Source: CAYNKA01 sp964397655 (GTDB taxonomy: Bacteria; Spirochaetota; Spirochaetia; DTKZ01). From it: a stretch of 64,000 nt of DNA. The stretch is taken from positions 124,001 to 188,000 of the forward strand of contig CAYNKA010000005.1 in assembly GCA_964397655.1 (NCBI GenBank), in the 5' to 3' direction. Positions 8,977 through 16,497 of the stretch are shown here, one piece after another (position 1 is the first letter of the stretch; each line of letters begins with the position of its first letter). Made by a program: the position numbers and the translations under genes. The notes below the pieces were generated by a model that was not told the origin of the DNA, did no database searches, and saw nothing but the letters and a program-made list of their open reading frames with translations.

Positions 8977-10163
8977 ACGGGTATCCCCGCCCGGAACAGG
9001 GTGAAAGTCCCCTCCATCTCGATCCTGCCTACCGAGGCCGGCACGAAGACCGACTCGCCCTTCTTCAGCTCGAGCCCGCAGCGATCGGTCCTGAGCGCCG
9101 CGCATCCTTCGACGGCGAGGAGGATCTCGGCGGACTCCGTCTCGAGCGCGGCGGAGGAATTCCCCTCGCACACGACCGCCGAGAGCCGGAACTCGGCGGC
9201 GCGGACCGGATAGGAGCGCTCTCCGCAGCCCTTCCCGAGAGGCATCGTCCCTGCCGTGAGAATTTCAGGCGGCGCGGGCGAAAAGACCGCGACTTCGAGC
9301 AGCTCCCCGAGGTCGACCCGTTTCGACGTGAGCCCGCCGCGGAGCACGTTGTCGGAGTTGGCCATGAGTTCGACGGCCAGGCCGCCGAGATAGGCATGGA
9401 GCTCTCCGGGGCCGAGGAAGAGAGCCTCCCCCGGGGCGAGACGGACGAGATTGAGGTAAAAGGGCGCGAAACACCCGGGATCGCCGGGATGCAGCGCGGC
9501 GAGCCTGCGGAACCAAGCGTCCTCGGGAAGGACCGAATCCCTTCTCGCATCGAGGGCCGCCTCGATGAGGTCTCCGGCCTCACGCCGGGGAAGGCCGAGC
9601 AGGCGTGCGAAAAACGGCCGAAGACCGGCCGAGCCCGGCGCGATCGCGGATTCGGCGAGACTCCTCAACGCGGGCGGAAAAGAAGAGAAGAAGCGAAGTA
9701 TCTCCTCCTCGCCCCGGAAGCCGCGGAGGGCGTCGAAGGGGGTGAGGGCCGCGAGAATTTCGGGCTTGTGGTTTCCGTCGCGGTAATTCCTTTCGGGCGC
9801 GTACGGAGCGAGACCGCGCTCGTTCTCCTTCGCGAAGCCGGCCTTCGCGCGGGCGAGGTCCGGATGGCACTGGATGGAAAGCGGAGAATCCGCGGCGAGC
9901 ACCTTGAAGAGGAAAGGCAGTCCGCCAGAGAATTTCTCCGAGGGCGCCTTGCCGAGCACGGCCGCGGGATCCCCGGCCACGAAGTCACCGAGCGGGACCG
10001 GGCCGTCGGGCGTCTCGACCAGGGAGGGATCCGACGGATGGGCCCCCATCCAGAGCTCGGCCCACGGCCCTCCTCCGGGATTCCGGAGGCCGAGGAATTC
10101 CGGAAGGAGCGTGGGAGAGCCCCATGCGTATCTTTTCACGGGATTTTTGAGTCGGTATATCAT
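8973..10163 (-). CDS. manA: Mannose-6-phosphate isomerase, class I
   Basis: 396 residues. Class I zinc-site motifs are present: SIQCHPD near residue 98, HKPEI near 132, and the C-terminal signature ELMANSDNVLRGGLTSKRVD around residue 268. The enzyme interconverts mannose-6-phosphate and fructose-6-phosphate, feeding mannose to glycolysis or supplying mannose for sugar nucleotides. GAGGCGGA directly precedes the ATG. First gene of the manA-yaiI-metH operon; the divergent zinc-ribbon/galK pair starts 80 bases away. Confidence 0.95.
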   Translation of the reverse strand: MIYRLKNPVKRYAWGSPTLLPEFLGLRNPGGGPWAELWMGAHPSDPSLVETPDGPVPLGDFVAGDPAAVLGKAPSEKFSGGLPFLFKVLAADSPLSIQCHPDLARAKAGFAKENERGLAPYAPERNYRDGNHKPEILAALTPFDALRGFRGEEEILRFFSSFPPALRSLAESAIAPGSAGLRPFFARLLGLPRREAGDLIEAALDARRDSVLPEDAWFRRLAALHPGDPGCFAPFYLNLVRLAPGEALFLGPGELHAYLGGLAVELMANSDNVLRGGLTSKRVDLGELLEVAVFSPAPPEILTAGTMPLGKGCGERSYPVRAAEFRLSAVVCEGNSSAALETESAEILLAVEGCAALRTDRCGLELKKGESVFVPASVGRIEMEGTFTLFRAGIPV

Positions 10164-10209
10164 TCCGCCTCATAGTAGAACGAAGGACCGGCGAAGTTCA
10201 ATCCGAGTT

Positions 10210-10238
10210 TTGCGTCTCCGGTGGTTTCCATGTATAAT
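10210..10238 (+). promoter_or_regulatory. Promoter giving a leaderless mRNA for the zinc-ribbon gene
   Basis: -35 TTGCGT (10210-10215), 17-base spacer, -10 TATAAT (10233-10238). The ATG is at 10245, six bases after the -10 and thus at the predicted start site. No Shine-Dalgarno is present. Confidence 0.65.
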
Positions 10239-10244
10239 GAAGCC

Positions 10245-10928
10245 ATGAGATGCAAAAAGTGCCAGGCCGAACTTCCGGCGGAAAACGTCAACATCCAGCT
10301 GGCGATCGCGAAATGCTCGTACTGCAACACCGTCTTCAGCTTCCTCGACGACATCGTCGCTCCCAGATCGGGAAGGAGATACCACGACATCGGGTTGCCG
10401 AAGGGCCTTTCCATGGAGAACACGGAGCACGAGCTCCGCATCCGCAGACGATGGTTTTCCGCGCTGACGGTCATCCTCACGGGCTTCGCCGTGTTCTGGG
10501 ACACCTTCATCATCGCGTGGTTCCTCATAGCCCTGAACGGAGGAGAATACGGCATGGCGGCGGCGGGAAGCCTGCACGCGCTCGTCGGACTCGGCATCAC
10601 CTATTTCGTCCTTGCCGGCTATCTCAACACCACGCTCGTCGCGGTGAACCGCGAAAACCTCATCATCTATCACGCTCCCCTGCCCTGGCCGGGGACGAAG
10701 ACCCTGGCCTCCTCGGATGTGACCCAGCTCTACTGCAAGTCCGTCCGGAGCGGTTCCAGGTCCCGGTCCTACTCCTACGAAGTGAGAGCGCTTCTCGCGG
10801 ACGGGCGCGACGTGAAGCTCCTGTCGGGCCTCACCGAGGACGTCCAGGCGCTCTTCATCGAACAGGAAGTGGAACGCTACCTCAAGATCAAGGACGCGCC
10901 GGTCAGCGGCGAACTCCGAAAGGCCTGA
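10245..10928 (+). CDS. Zinc-ribbon membrane protein of unknown function
   Basis: 227 residues. An N-terminal zinc ribbon (MRCKKCQAELP and IAKCSYCNTVF, two CxxC pairs) is followed by two hydrophobic helices at about residues 80-140 (ALTVILTGFAVFWDTFIIAW; SLHALVGLGITYFVLAG) and a hydrophilic C-terminal domain with an acidic/basic end. The zinc ribbon should face the cytoplasm. I do not recognise a precise family. galK begins two bases after its stop, so the two are co-transcribed. The start at 10245 is preferred over an ATG at 10221 or 10230 because both lie upstream of or within the predicted promoter. Confidence 0.75.
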   Translation: MRCKKCQAELPAENVNIQLAIAKCSYCNTVFSFLDDIVAPRSGRRYHDIGLPKGLSMENTEHELRIRRRWFSALTVILTGFAVFWDTFIIAWFLIALNGGEYGMAAAGSLHALVGLGITYFVLAGYLNTTLVAVNRENLIIYHAPLPWPGTKTLASSDVTQLYCKSVRSGSRSRSYSYEVRALLADGRDVKLLSGLTEDVQALFIEQEVERYLKIKDAPVSGELRKA

Positions 10929-10929
10929 C

Positions 10930-12144
10930 ATGGAGCGTACGATCCCGGACTCGAAACGCATGAAGGCGATCGCCTCCGCTTTCGGAGAACGACCGGAGGG
11001 GAAAGGCCTCAGGTTCTTTTCCAGCCCCGGAAGGACCGAACTTTCCGGAAACCATACGGACCACAACCGGGGCCGCGTCCTCGCGGCGGCGGTGGATCTC
11101 GACATCCTCGCCGCGGTCGAGGAGAGGGCCGACGGGACCGTCGAGGTCGTCTCCCGAAATTTCGGAAAGACCTATCGGGCAGACCTTTCCTCGCTCGAGC
11201 CGAGGAAGGAGGAGATCGGGACCACCGAGGCGCTCATCCGCGGCGTGGCGGCCGGGTTCGCGAATCGAGGTCACCGCTTCGGCGGATTCCGCGCGGCGCT
11301 GGACAGCAGGGTGCTCCCAGGCTCCGGGCTCAGCTCCTCTGCCGCGGTCGAAGTCCTCATCGGCGAAATCCTGAACTCGCTCTACAACGACGGAACGGTC
11401 CCTCCCGTCGAAATCGCCTTCGTCGGCATGGAGGCGGAAAACCGGTTCTTCGGGAAACCCTCGGGCCTCATGGACCAACTCGCCTGCGCCTCGGGCGGCG
11501 TCGTCGCCGTGGACTTCGCGGATGAGGAACGCCCCTCCGTCCGGAATCTTGACTTCGATTTCGGCAGATACGGACTCGCGCTCGCGGTCGTGGACACGGG
11601 CGGCAGCCACGCGGACCTGACCTCGGACTACGCCTCGATACCGGCCGAGATGAAGGCGGTCGCTGCCTGGTTCGGCGGCACGGCGCTCCGGGACGTGGAC
11701 GCCGAGGACTTCCTCGCGGAGGCCCACGAAATCCGAAAACGGCTGGGCGACCGCGCCGTCCTCCGTGCCCTCCATTTCTTCGAGGAGAACCGCCGAGTCG
11801 TCGAGCAGACCGAGGCGCTCTGCATGGGAGACTTGGGACGGTATCTCTCGCTCGTCAGGGAGTCGGGCAGGTCCTCCTGGACCCTCCTCCAGAACTGCCA
11901 GTCGGTCGAGCGGCCGAACGAGCAGGGTCTGGCGCTCGCCCTCGCGCTTACGGAGAAATTCCTCGGCGGCGAGGGAGCATGCCGCGTCCACGGCGGAGGC
12001 TTCGCCGGCACGATCCAGGTCTACCTGCCCGAGGACTCGGTCGAAGCCTATGAGTCGTACCTCGCCCCCTTCTTCGGCCCGGCCTGCGTAACGCGGCTCG
12101 GGATCAGGAAGGAAGGAGCCTCGGAACTGTCGCTCCCGGCCTGA
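10930..12144 (+). CDS. galK: Galactokinase (GHMP kinase family)
   Basis: 404 residues. The galactokinase signature appears as SPGRTELSGNHTDHNRG near residue 32; the GHMP ATP-binding loop is LPGSGLSSSAAVE near 127; the catalytic Asp lies in GLMDQLACASGGVVAVDF near 177; and the C-terminal glycine motif is HGGGFAGTIQ near 356. It phosphorylates galactose to galactose-1-phosphate in the Leloir pathway. The SGNHTDHN variant of the usual GEHTDYN loop still keeps the sugar-contacting His and Asp. No galT, galE or transporter lies beside it. The ATG is one base after the stop of the zinc-ribbon gene. Confidence 0.9.
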   Translation: MERTIPDSKRMKAIASAFGERPEGKGLRFFSSPGRTELSGNHTDHNRGRVLAAAVDLDILAAVEERADGTVEVVSRNFGKTYRADLSSLEPRKEEIGTTEALIRGVAAGFANRGHRFGGFRAALDSRVLPGSGLSSSAAVEVLIGEILNSLYNDGTVPPVEIAFVGMEAENRFFGKPSGLMDQLACASGGVVAVDFADEERPSVRNLDFDFGRYGLALAVVDTGGSHADLTSDYASIPAEMKAVAAWFGGTALRDVDAEDFLAEAHEIRKRLGDRAVLRALHFFEENRRVVEQTEALCMGDLGRYLSLVRESGRSSWTLLQNCQSVERPNEQGLALALALTEKFLGGEGACRVHGGGFAGTIQVYLPEDSVEAYESYLAPFFGPACVTRLGIRKEGASELSLPA

Positions 12145-12226
12145 GGCCCCGCCGGCGCGGAACGGAAATCCGGGAAAGGCCCCAGGATCTTGGGCCGGAT
12201 TCGACATCGTCGGCCGTGCCGGACCC

Positions 12227-12610
12227 GTGCATACCGAGAGCCCCCGTCAATCGAAAAGAAGGTTTTCGGGCAATGAAAGAAGAGGTACGGGCAAAGCCCG
12301 AAAACCCCGCCGGTTCCCGGCGGACCACCGTCAAAGACGACGGCTTTCCTTTACAGTAAAAACCTTTAAAGCATCCGGGGAAATTCTCAGGTTCCATCCC
12401 GAAGACGAGTGGTATATCGAGACGGGACGTCCTCCGGCAAAGGCATGGTACAAGATACAGGAAGAAGCGTACAAACGCGGATATGGGTCCGACATCTTCA
12501 TAGGGAGAGCCAAGTGCATGTTTCTCAAGGTGAACGAGGTCATCGGGTTGTACAAAGACGCCCTCGAAAAAGACCCGTTCGGGCTCTATGGAATGACCAA
12601 GAAGGGGTAA
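12227..12610 (+). CDS. Hypothetical protein, start uncertain
   Basis: The open frame gives up to 127 residues, but only the part from about 12353 on (FTVKTFKASGEILRFHPEDE, later EEAYKRGYGSDIFIGRAKC and MFLKVNEVIGLYKDALEKD) looks like a real protein. The Arg-rich N-terminal stretch looks like non-coding read-through. A second frame has ATG at 12273 preceding a more protein-like run (MKEEVRAKPENPAGSRR) that stops at about 12359. This may mean a frameshift has split one gene of about 110 codons. No family recognised. Confidence 0.4.
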   Translation: MHTESPRQSKRRFSGNERRGTGKARKPRRFPADHRQRRRLSFTVKTFKASGEILRFHPEDEWYIETGRPPAKAWYKIQEEAYKRGYGSDIFIGRAKCMFLKVNEVIGLYKDALEKDPFGLYGMTKKG

Positions 12611-12664
12611 AATCTCCCGTTCGATGGAAACGACGAGAATCGGGACTGAAGGAATGAGCGGCCT

Positions 12665-13732
12665 TCAGTTCTTTGGCTTTTCCACCGTCTGACGGATGAT
12701 CTCGCGGTTGAATACCGACAGGATGAGGACGGTGTTCTCTTCCTGGTAATACGGCACGGCGATGGGTCCGCCGGGATGCTTCATGAGGAAGAGGACTTTC
12801 CTCTCCCCGGCCGGGGACAGGCTTTCGAGCTTCAGGTCGACCGCCACCGGATAGGTCGGGAGGGTGAACTCGAAGATGCCGAACGCGAGCTTGTCCTTCA
12901 TCTTGGCAGGCGCCGCGATCTTGAGCTCGACCCGCGTGTCGGAATCCACTTCCGTACCTGGCTCGGGCATCTGCTCCACGACCCTTCCCCTCTGCATGCC
13001 CTTGGCGTCCTCGGCGATGGAGAAGACGAAGGGGGTGTTCTCCGTTACGAGAAGAGCGAGCGCCTGCTGGAAGTCCTGGCCGACGAACTTCGGCAGTTTG
13101 ACCTTCTTCGCCTCTTGGCCCCGGCTCACGACGAGCACGAGGTCCGTGAGACCGGTGAGTTCGATTCCTGGCTCCGGCTTCTGTTGGATGATGGTGCCGG
13201 GGGCCGCCGAGCTGTAGACGTAGGTCACGGGCTCCTTGATCTTGAGCAGGGGCTTGTACGCGGTGAACATGGTCGCGAGATGCATCCTGACCTCGTCAAG
13301 GCTCTTTCCCACGTAGTTCTCTACCTTGTCGACCACCGCCCCTTTGCTTACGACAAGGGTGATGCGCTTTCCGGCCTTCACCATGGTGCCGGGGGACGGG
13401 CGCTGGTCGATCACCTTTCCCTTCAGGTTGGGGTCCGAGGAAAAGCGGACCTGTATCCTGGGGTAGAGTTCCTTCTCCTGGAGCTGAATCAGGGCGTCGA
13501 CGAGCTCGACGTTGCGGACGTCGGGGATCATGGTCTGCTCCGCCCCCTCGATCGCCAGGGAAAAGGCGAGGAAGCCCACGACGATCATCAGGACGACGAG
13601 CCCGAGCCCGGAAAAAACGAGTATGTTGAAGGACCTCCCCTCCGGCGAATCGGATCGGCCGGGGAGACGTTCCATGATCCATTCAAGGACGAGGGCGAAC
13701 TTTTCGCGGATCGAATACCAAAAGAAAAACAC
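12665..13732 (-). CDS. Membrane-anchored triple-PASTA domain protein
   Basis: 355 residues, GTG start. A short basic cytoplasmic part is followed by one membrane helix (ILVFSGLGLVVLMIVVGFLA, about residues 37-62), then three PASTA repeats of about 65-70 residues (MIPDVRNVELVDALIQLQ; YVGKSLDEVRMHLATMF; KLPKFVGQDFQQALALL), each ending in a VVSKG/VVSRG or VELKI strand, and a C-terminal domain of about 80 residues without match. PASTA repeats bind peptidoglycan fragments, usually on Ser/Thr kinases or penicillin-binding proteins; here there is no kinase. Three bases after the fmt stop, so it belongs to a def-fmt-PASTA operon. Confidence 0.85.
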   Translation of the reverse strand: MFFFWYSIREKFALVLEWIMERLPGRSDSPEGRSFNILVFSGLGLVVLMIVVGFLAFSLAIEGAEQTMIPDVRNVELVDALIQLQEKELYPRIQVRFSSDPNLKGKVIDQRPSPGTMVKAGKRITLVVSKGAVVDKVENYVGKSLDEVRMHLATMFTAYKPLLKIKEPVTYVYSSAAPGTIIQQKPEPGIELTGLTDLVLVVSRGQEAKKVKLPKFVGQDFQQALALLVTENTPFVFSIAEDAKGMQRGRVVEQMPEPGTEVDSDTRVELKIAAPAKMKDKLAFGIFEFTLPTYPVAVDLKLESLSPAGERKVLFLMKHPGGPIAVPYYQEENTVLILSVFNREIIRQTVEKPKN

Positions 13733-13735
13733 CTG

Positions 13736-14707
13736 TTATTCCCCCAGGAAGGCGCCGTCGAAATCGCGGATTCCGTTCGCGAAGGACCGGTGATCCATGG
13801 CTTTTTTCGACTGGAGTTGAAGTTCCGTGACAGCGAGGATGCCTTGACCTGTTTGTACCAGAATTCCCCGCTTTTTGTCTACACCCAGGATTTTTCCCGG
13901 TTTCGGCCGGCGCCCCTCTCCTACCGATCCCGCGCGAACGGTTTCGGAGTCGGATCCCGCCGGCGAAGCCGACAGGATTCTGAGCGTCTCGCCCCTGAAG
14001 GTCGTCCAGGCTCCCGGAGCAGGCGTGAACGCTCGAATCAGGCGGTCGATATCGACTGCGCTCCTCCCCCAGTCAATCCGTCCCATCTCCCGGGTGAGAA
14101 GGCCGCAGAACGTCGCCGAAGCCCCGTCCTGCGGTCTCGGGACCGCCCTTCCGTCCTCGAGCAGACGGAGGGCTTCGTCGAGAAGCGCGGCGCCCCGCTC
14201 CGCGGCGAAAGCCGTGAGCGTGCCGGCGGTCTCGGCGCCCGTGAGCGGGACGCGCTCCTGGAGCAGGATGTCGCCGGCGTCCATCTCGAGGGCGAGCCTC
14301 TGGACCGTGATTCCCGTCTCCTGGTCGCCGGCGAGAATCGCGGCGTTGATAGGCGACGGCCCGCGGTATTTGGGCAGGAGCGAGGGATGGAGATTCACTC
14401 CGCCCGAGGGGAAAAGGGCGAGAAATTTGGGGCCGAAGATCTTTCCGTAGGCGACCGCCACGAGGATGTCGGGATCGAGGGCGGTCACCTCGCCGCGGAA
14501 TTCGGCGTCGAGCTTGTCCGGTTGGAAGACCGGCAGGCCCAGCTCGAGGGCCTTTTCCTTGACCGGGGAGAACGAGATCCTTCGCCCCCTCCCCGCCTCC
14601 CTGTCGGGATTCGTGAGCACCCCCACGATCTCGTGCGATTCGTGGAGCCTTTCCAGCGAAGGAACCGCGATTTCCGGAGTTCCTGCGAACAGTATCCTGA
14701 AGCTCAT
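13736..14707 (-). CDS. fmt: Methionyl-tRNA formyltransferase
   Basis: 323 residues. FRILFAGTPEIAVPSLERL opens the N-terminal Rossmann domain; NLHPSLLPKYRGPSPINAAI holds the catalytic Asn-His and the SLLPxYRG loop; the catalytic Asp lies in LALEMDAGDILLQ. The C-terminal OB-like domain starts near residue 205. It formylates the initiator Met-tRNA using 10-formyltetrahydrofolate. The ATG overlaps the def stop, the classical def-fmt coupling: one enzyme adds the formyl group and the other removes it. Confidence 0.97.
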   Translation of the reverse strand: MSFRILFAGTPEIAVPSLERLHESHEIVGVLTNPDREAGRGRRISFSPVKEKALELGLPVFQPDKLDAEFRGEVTALDPDILVAVAYGKIFGPKFLALFPSGGVNLHPSLLPKYRGPSPINAAILAGDQETGITVQRLALEMDAGDILLQERVPLTGAETAGTLTAFAAERGAALLDEALRLLEDGRAVPRPQDGASATFCGLLTREMGRIDWGRSAVDIDRLIRAFTPAPGAWTTFRGETLRILSASPAGSDSETVRAGSVGEGRRPKPGKILGVDKKRGILVQTGQGILAVTELQLQSKKAMDHRSFANGIRDFDGAFLGE

Positions 14708-15192
14708 GCCCGAAACTTTTCTTCCCAGGCCTTGAGCACGCGTTTACGCTTCAATTCACTCAGGTGATCGATGAACAACACGCCGTTCAGGTGGTCGAAC
14801 TCGTGCTGGATAACGCGTGCGAGGAGGTCGTCCGCCTCCATGGTGAACTGCTTCCCCTTCTCGTTCCAGGCTCGGACCTTCACCATTCCCGGCCTCATCA
14901 CGTTCGCCCAGATTCCGGGCACGCTGAGACAACCCTCCTCGTACTTGGTGAGGTCGGGGGAGGCCTCCACGATCTCGGGATTGATGAAAATTCTGGGGAT
15001 GTCGTCGCTGAGGTGGACGACGAAGATCCTTTCCCCCACCCCGACCTGCGGTCCCGCGAGTCCGAGCCCCTTGGCCGCCAGCAGGGTTTCCAGCATGTCC
15101 ACGGCCAGCTTGGCGGTTCTGCCGTCGATGTTCCTGACCGGCTCCGCCTTCGCGCGGAGGATGTCGTTCCCGAGGGTAACTATGTTCATCAT
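14704..15192 (-). CDS. def: Peptide deformylase
   Basis: 162 residues with all three active-site motifs: GLAGPQVGVG (near residue 43), EGCLSVPG with the metal-binding Cys (near 86), and QHEFDHLNG with the two His ligands and catalytic Glu (near 128). It removes the N-formyl group from nascent proteins. Two adjacent ATGs (15192 and 15189) are possible starts. No Shine-Dalgarno is visible. First gene of the def-fmt-PASTA operon. Confidence 0.97.
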   Translation of the reverse strand: MMNIVTLGNDILRAKAEPVRNIDGRTAKLAVDMLETLLAAKGLGLAGPQVGVGERIFVVHLSDDIPRIFINPEIVEASPDLTKYEEGCLSVPGIWANVMRPGMVKVRAWNEKGKQFTMEADDLLARVIQHEFDHLNGVLFIDHLSELKRKRVLKAWEEKFRA

Positions 15193-15310
15193 GGAATAAA
15201 ACTAACCAAAAGGAAGAATTAAGACAAGGGCATGCCCTCTACGAATTGCGCTTTCATCATCGACCTGCACCCGTCCGTCCTCCTCGGGCGGTTGACCAAG
15301 ACTCGTCACA

Positions 15311-15338
15311 AATCTCGTCGTTAAGAATCGACGAGAAT
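15311..15338. repeat. Inverted repeat in the def / lipoprotein intergenic region
   Basis: AATCTCGTCG and CGACGAGAAT separated by eight bases (9 of 10 paired) in the 256-base gap between divergent def and the exported-protein gene at 15449. It could be an operator or a small hairpin; no T-tract supports termination. Confidence 0.45.
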
Positions 15339-15448
15339 CTCCTTTAGTCAAAGCCCTGCGGGGCCGGCCGGACGCAGGTCGGGGTGTACGGCACTTCGAG
15401 GGGAGGCCCTTGCATACCGGCGGTCTTGACGGCTATGCTTGCGAAAAT

Positions 15449-15892
15449 ATGCTGCACGGAAATCTCGGGAGGAGCCCGGCGCGGCTCCTCGTTCCGCCAT
15501 CGGTCATCGCGGCGCTCTGCATCGTGTTCCTCGCCTGCGCGGAACCCCGGAACGGACGCGACCCCTTCGAGGGCATCTGGAGTTTCTGGTCCAACGCGAC
15601 GACGGGGACCGAGACGTACTGCGCCGTCGAAAGGACGGGAGACGAGTACCTCGTCCTCGTCGTCGACCTGAAGAACCCGAAATCCGCGAGGAAGGGCACC
15701 GCCGTCAGGACCGGGAAGGAGCTCCGCGTGTTCTATCCCGACATTCAGGCGTCCTGCTTTCTTTCGCTTCTCGACGACAGGGAGCTCAGGATCAGGATGA
15801 TGAAGAAGGACCAGGCCGAGGACGTGACCTTCGTCTATTACCGCGCGGCGGACCTGAGGAGCGCGAAGCTCCCGGCGGGAGGAAGGCCTTGA
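15449..15892 (+). CDS. Small lipoprotein of unknown function
   Basis: 147 residues. A signal peptide (LVPPSVIAALCIVFLAC) ends at a plausible lipobox Cys (VFLAC/AEP), predicting a lipid-anchored mature protein of about 118 residues. The remainder, beginning RNGRDPFEGIWSFWSNATT, resembles the many small exported proteins that measure an amount of deviation from a background, but I recognise no family. An alternative TTG start at 15410 sits only three bases after GGGAGG. The following gene overlaps its stop codon, so the pair forms an operon. Confidence 0.65.
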   Translation: MLHGNLGRSPARLLVPPSVIAALCIVFLACAEPRNGRDPFEGIWSFWSNATTGTETYCAVERTGDEYLVLVVDLKNPKSARKGTAVRTGKELRVFYPDIQASCFLSLLDDRELRIRMMKKDQAEDVTFVYYRAADLRSAKLPAGGRP

Positions 15893-16380
15893 CGCGCGGG
15901 ATGTCTCGGGCGGCGGCAGTCCTCCTCCTCATCGCCGCGGAGGCTGCGCCCGCCCAGTCGCAGAGGACTATCGTCGAAGGAAACGAATTCGGCGGAAAAA
16001 CCGTCAGGATCACGAACCCCGACGGCAATTATGTGACGCGGGAAGACTCGCTCTTCGACGGAACCGGCAGGCTGCGCAAGAAAATCGAGCAATACTCCGC
16101 ATCGGCGACGAAGGAAGAGCCCTGCACGCTCGCTCTTTTCGAATACGGGGAGGAAGGGACCGTGGCCAGGGTGGAGCGGTTCTTCAACATCGCGTTCATC
16201 CGAGAGAACGAAGGTCTCTTCAAGGAGAACCTCTCGATGGACGAAGGCCGGATATCGCGGCGAGATCTCTGGTACGTGGATTCGCCCGTCAACTCGAAAA
16301 GGATAAGGCACGTGGTTGTGCTGTACGAGAAGGACGGGGCGATAAAGACCAGAAAAATCGAGAGATTCGGCGACCGCTGA
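15889..16380 (+). CDS. Exported protein of unknown function
   Basis: 163 residues from a TTG start whose last two bases are shared with the preceding stop (TTGA overlap) and which has GGAGG six bases upstream; an ATG at 15901 is the alternative. The signal peptide (MSRAAAVLLLIAAEAAPAQS) predicts export. The mature part has strand-rich, repeat-like text such as NEFGGKTVRITNPDGNYVTR and DSLFDGTGRLRKKIEQY, reminiscent of YwqK/MORN-like hairpin repeats, but the match is too weak to assign. Co-transcribed with the lipoprotein. Confidence 0.65.
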   Translation: MTRGMSRAAAVLLLIAAEAAPAQSQRTIVEGNEFGGKTVRITNPDGNYVTREDSLFDGTGRLRKKIEQYSASATKEEPCTLALFEYGEEGTVARVERFFNIAFIRENEGLFKENLSMDEGRISRRDLWYVDSPVNSKRIRHVVVLYEKDGAIKTRKIERFGDR

Positions 16381-16458
16381 GGTCCGGCTCCAGCCGGCGT
16401 CGCCCCCTGCCCCGCGATCGCATCAGGCATCATCGGAACGAAAAGCGCGCATTTTCGC

Positions 16459-16487
16459 TTTACCAGGGGTGGTTTTCACTTTATAAT
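16459..16487 (+). promoter_or_regulatory. Promoter with -10 ten bases before the ATG
   Basis: -35 TTTACC (16459-16464), 17-base spacer, -10 TATAAT (16482-16487); the ATG is at 16498. The expected 5' leader is only a few bases and holds no Shine-Dalgarno. Confidence 0.65.
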
Positions 16488-16497
16488 AGCACCATCT

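Noticed and set aside
5573..9004. Plus-strand 1143-codon ORF
   Set aside because: Antisense of metH and yaiI; high GC keeps the frame open, and the translation is Arg/Asp/Gly-rich without domains.
10164..10244. Cobalamin riboswitch for the manA-yaiI-metH operon
   Set aside because: The leader is too short and no B12-box is visible.
12178..12196. Terminator after galK (GGCCC/GGGCC)
   Set aside because: Only five base pairs, nine-base loop and no T-tract.
12776..14767. Plus-strand 663-codon ORF
   Set aside because: Antisense of the PASTA and fmt genes, which have firm family motifs.
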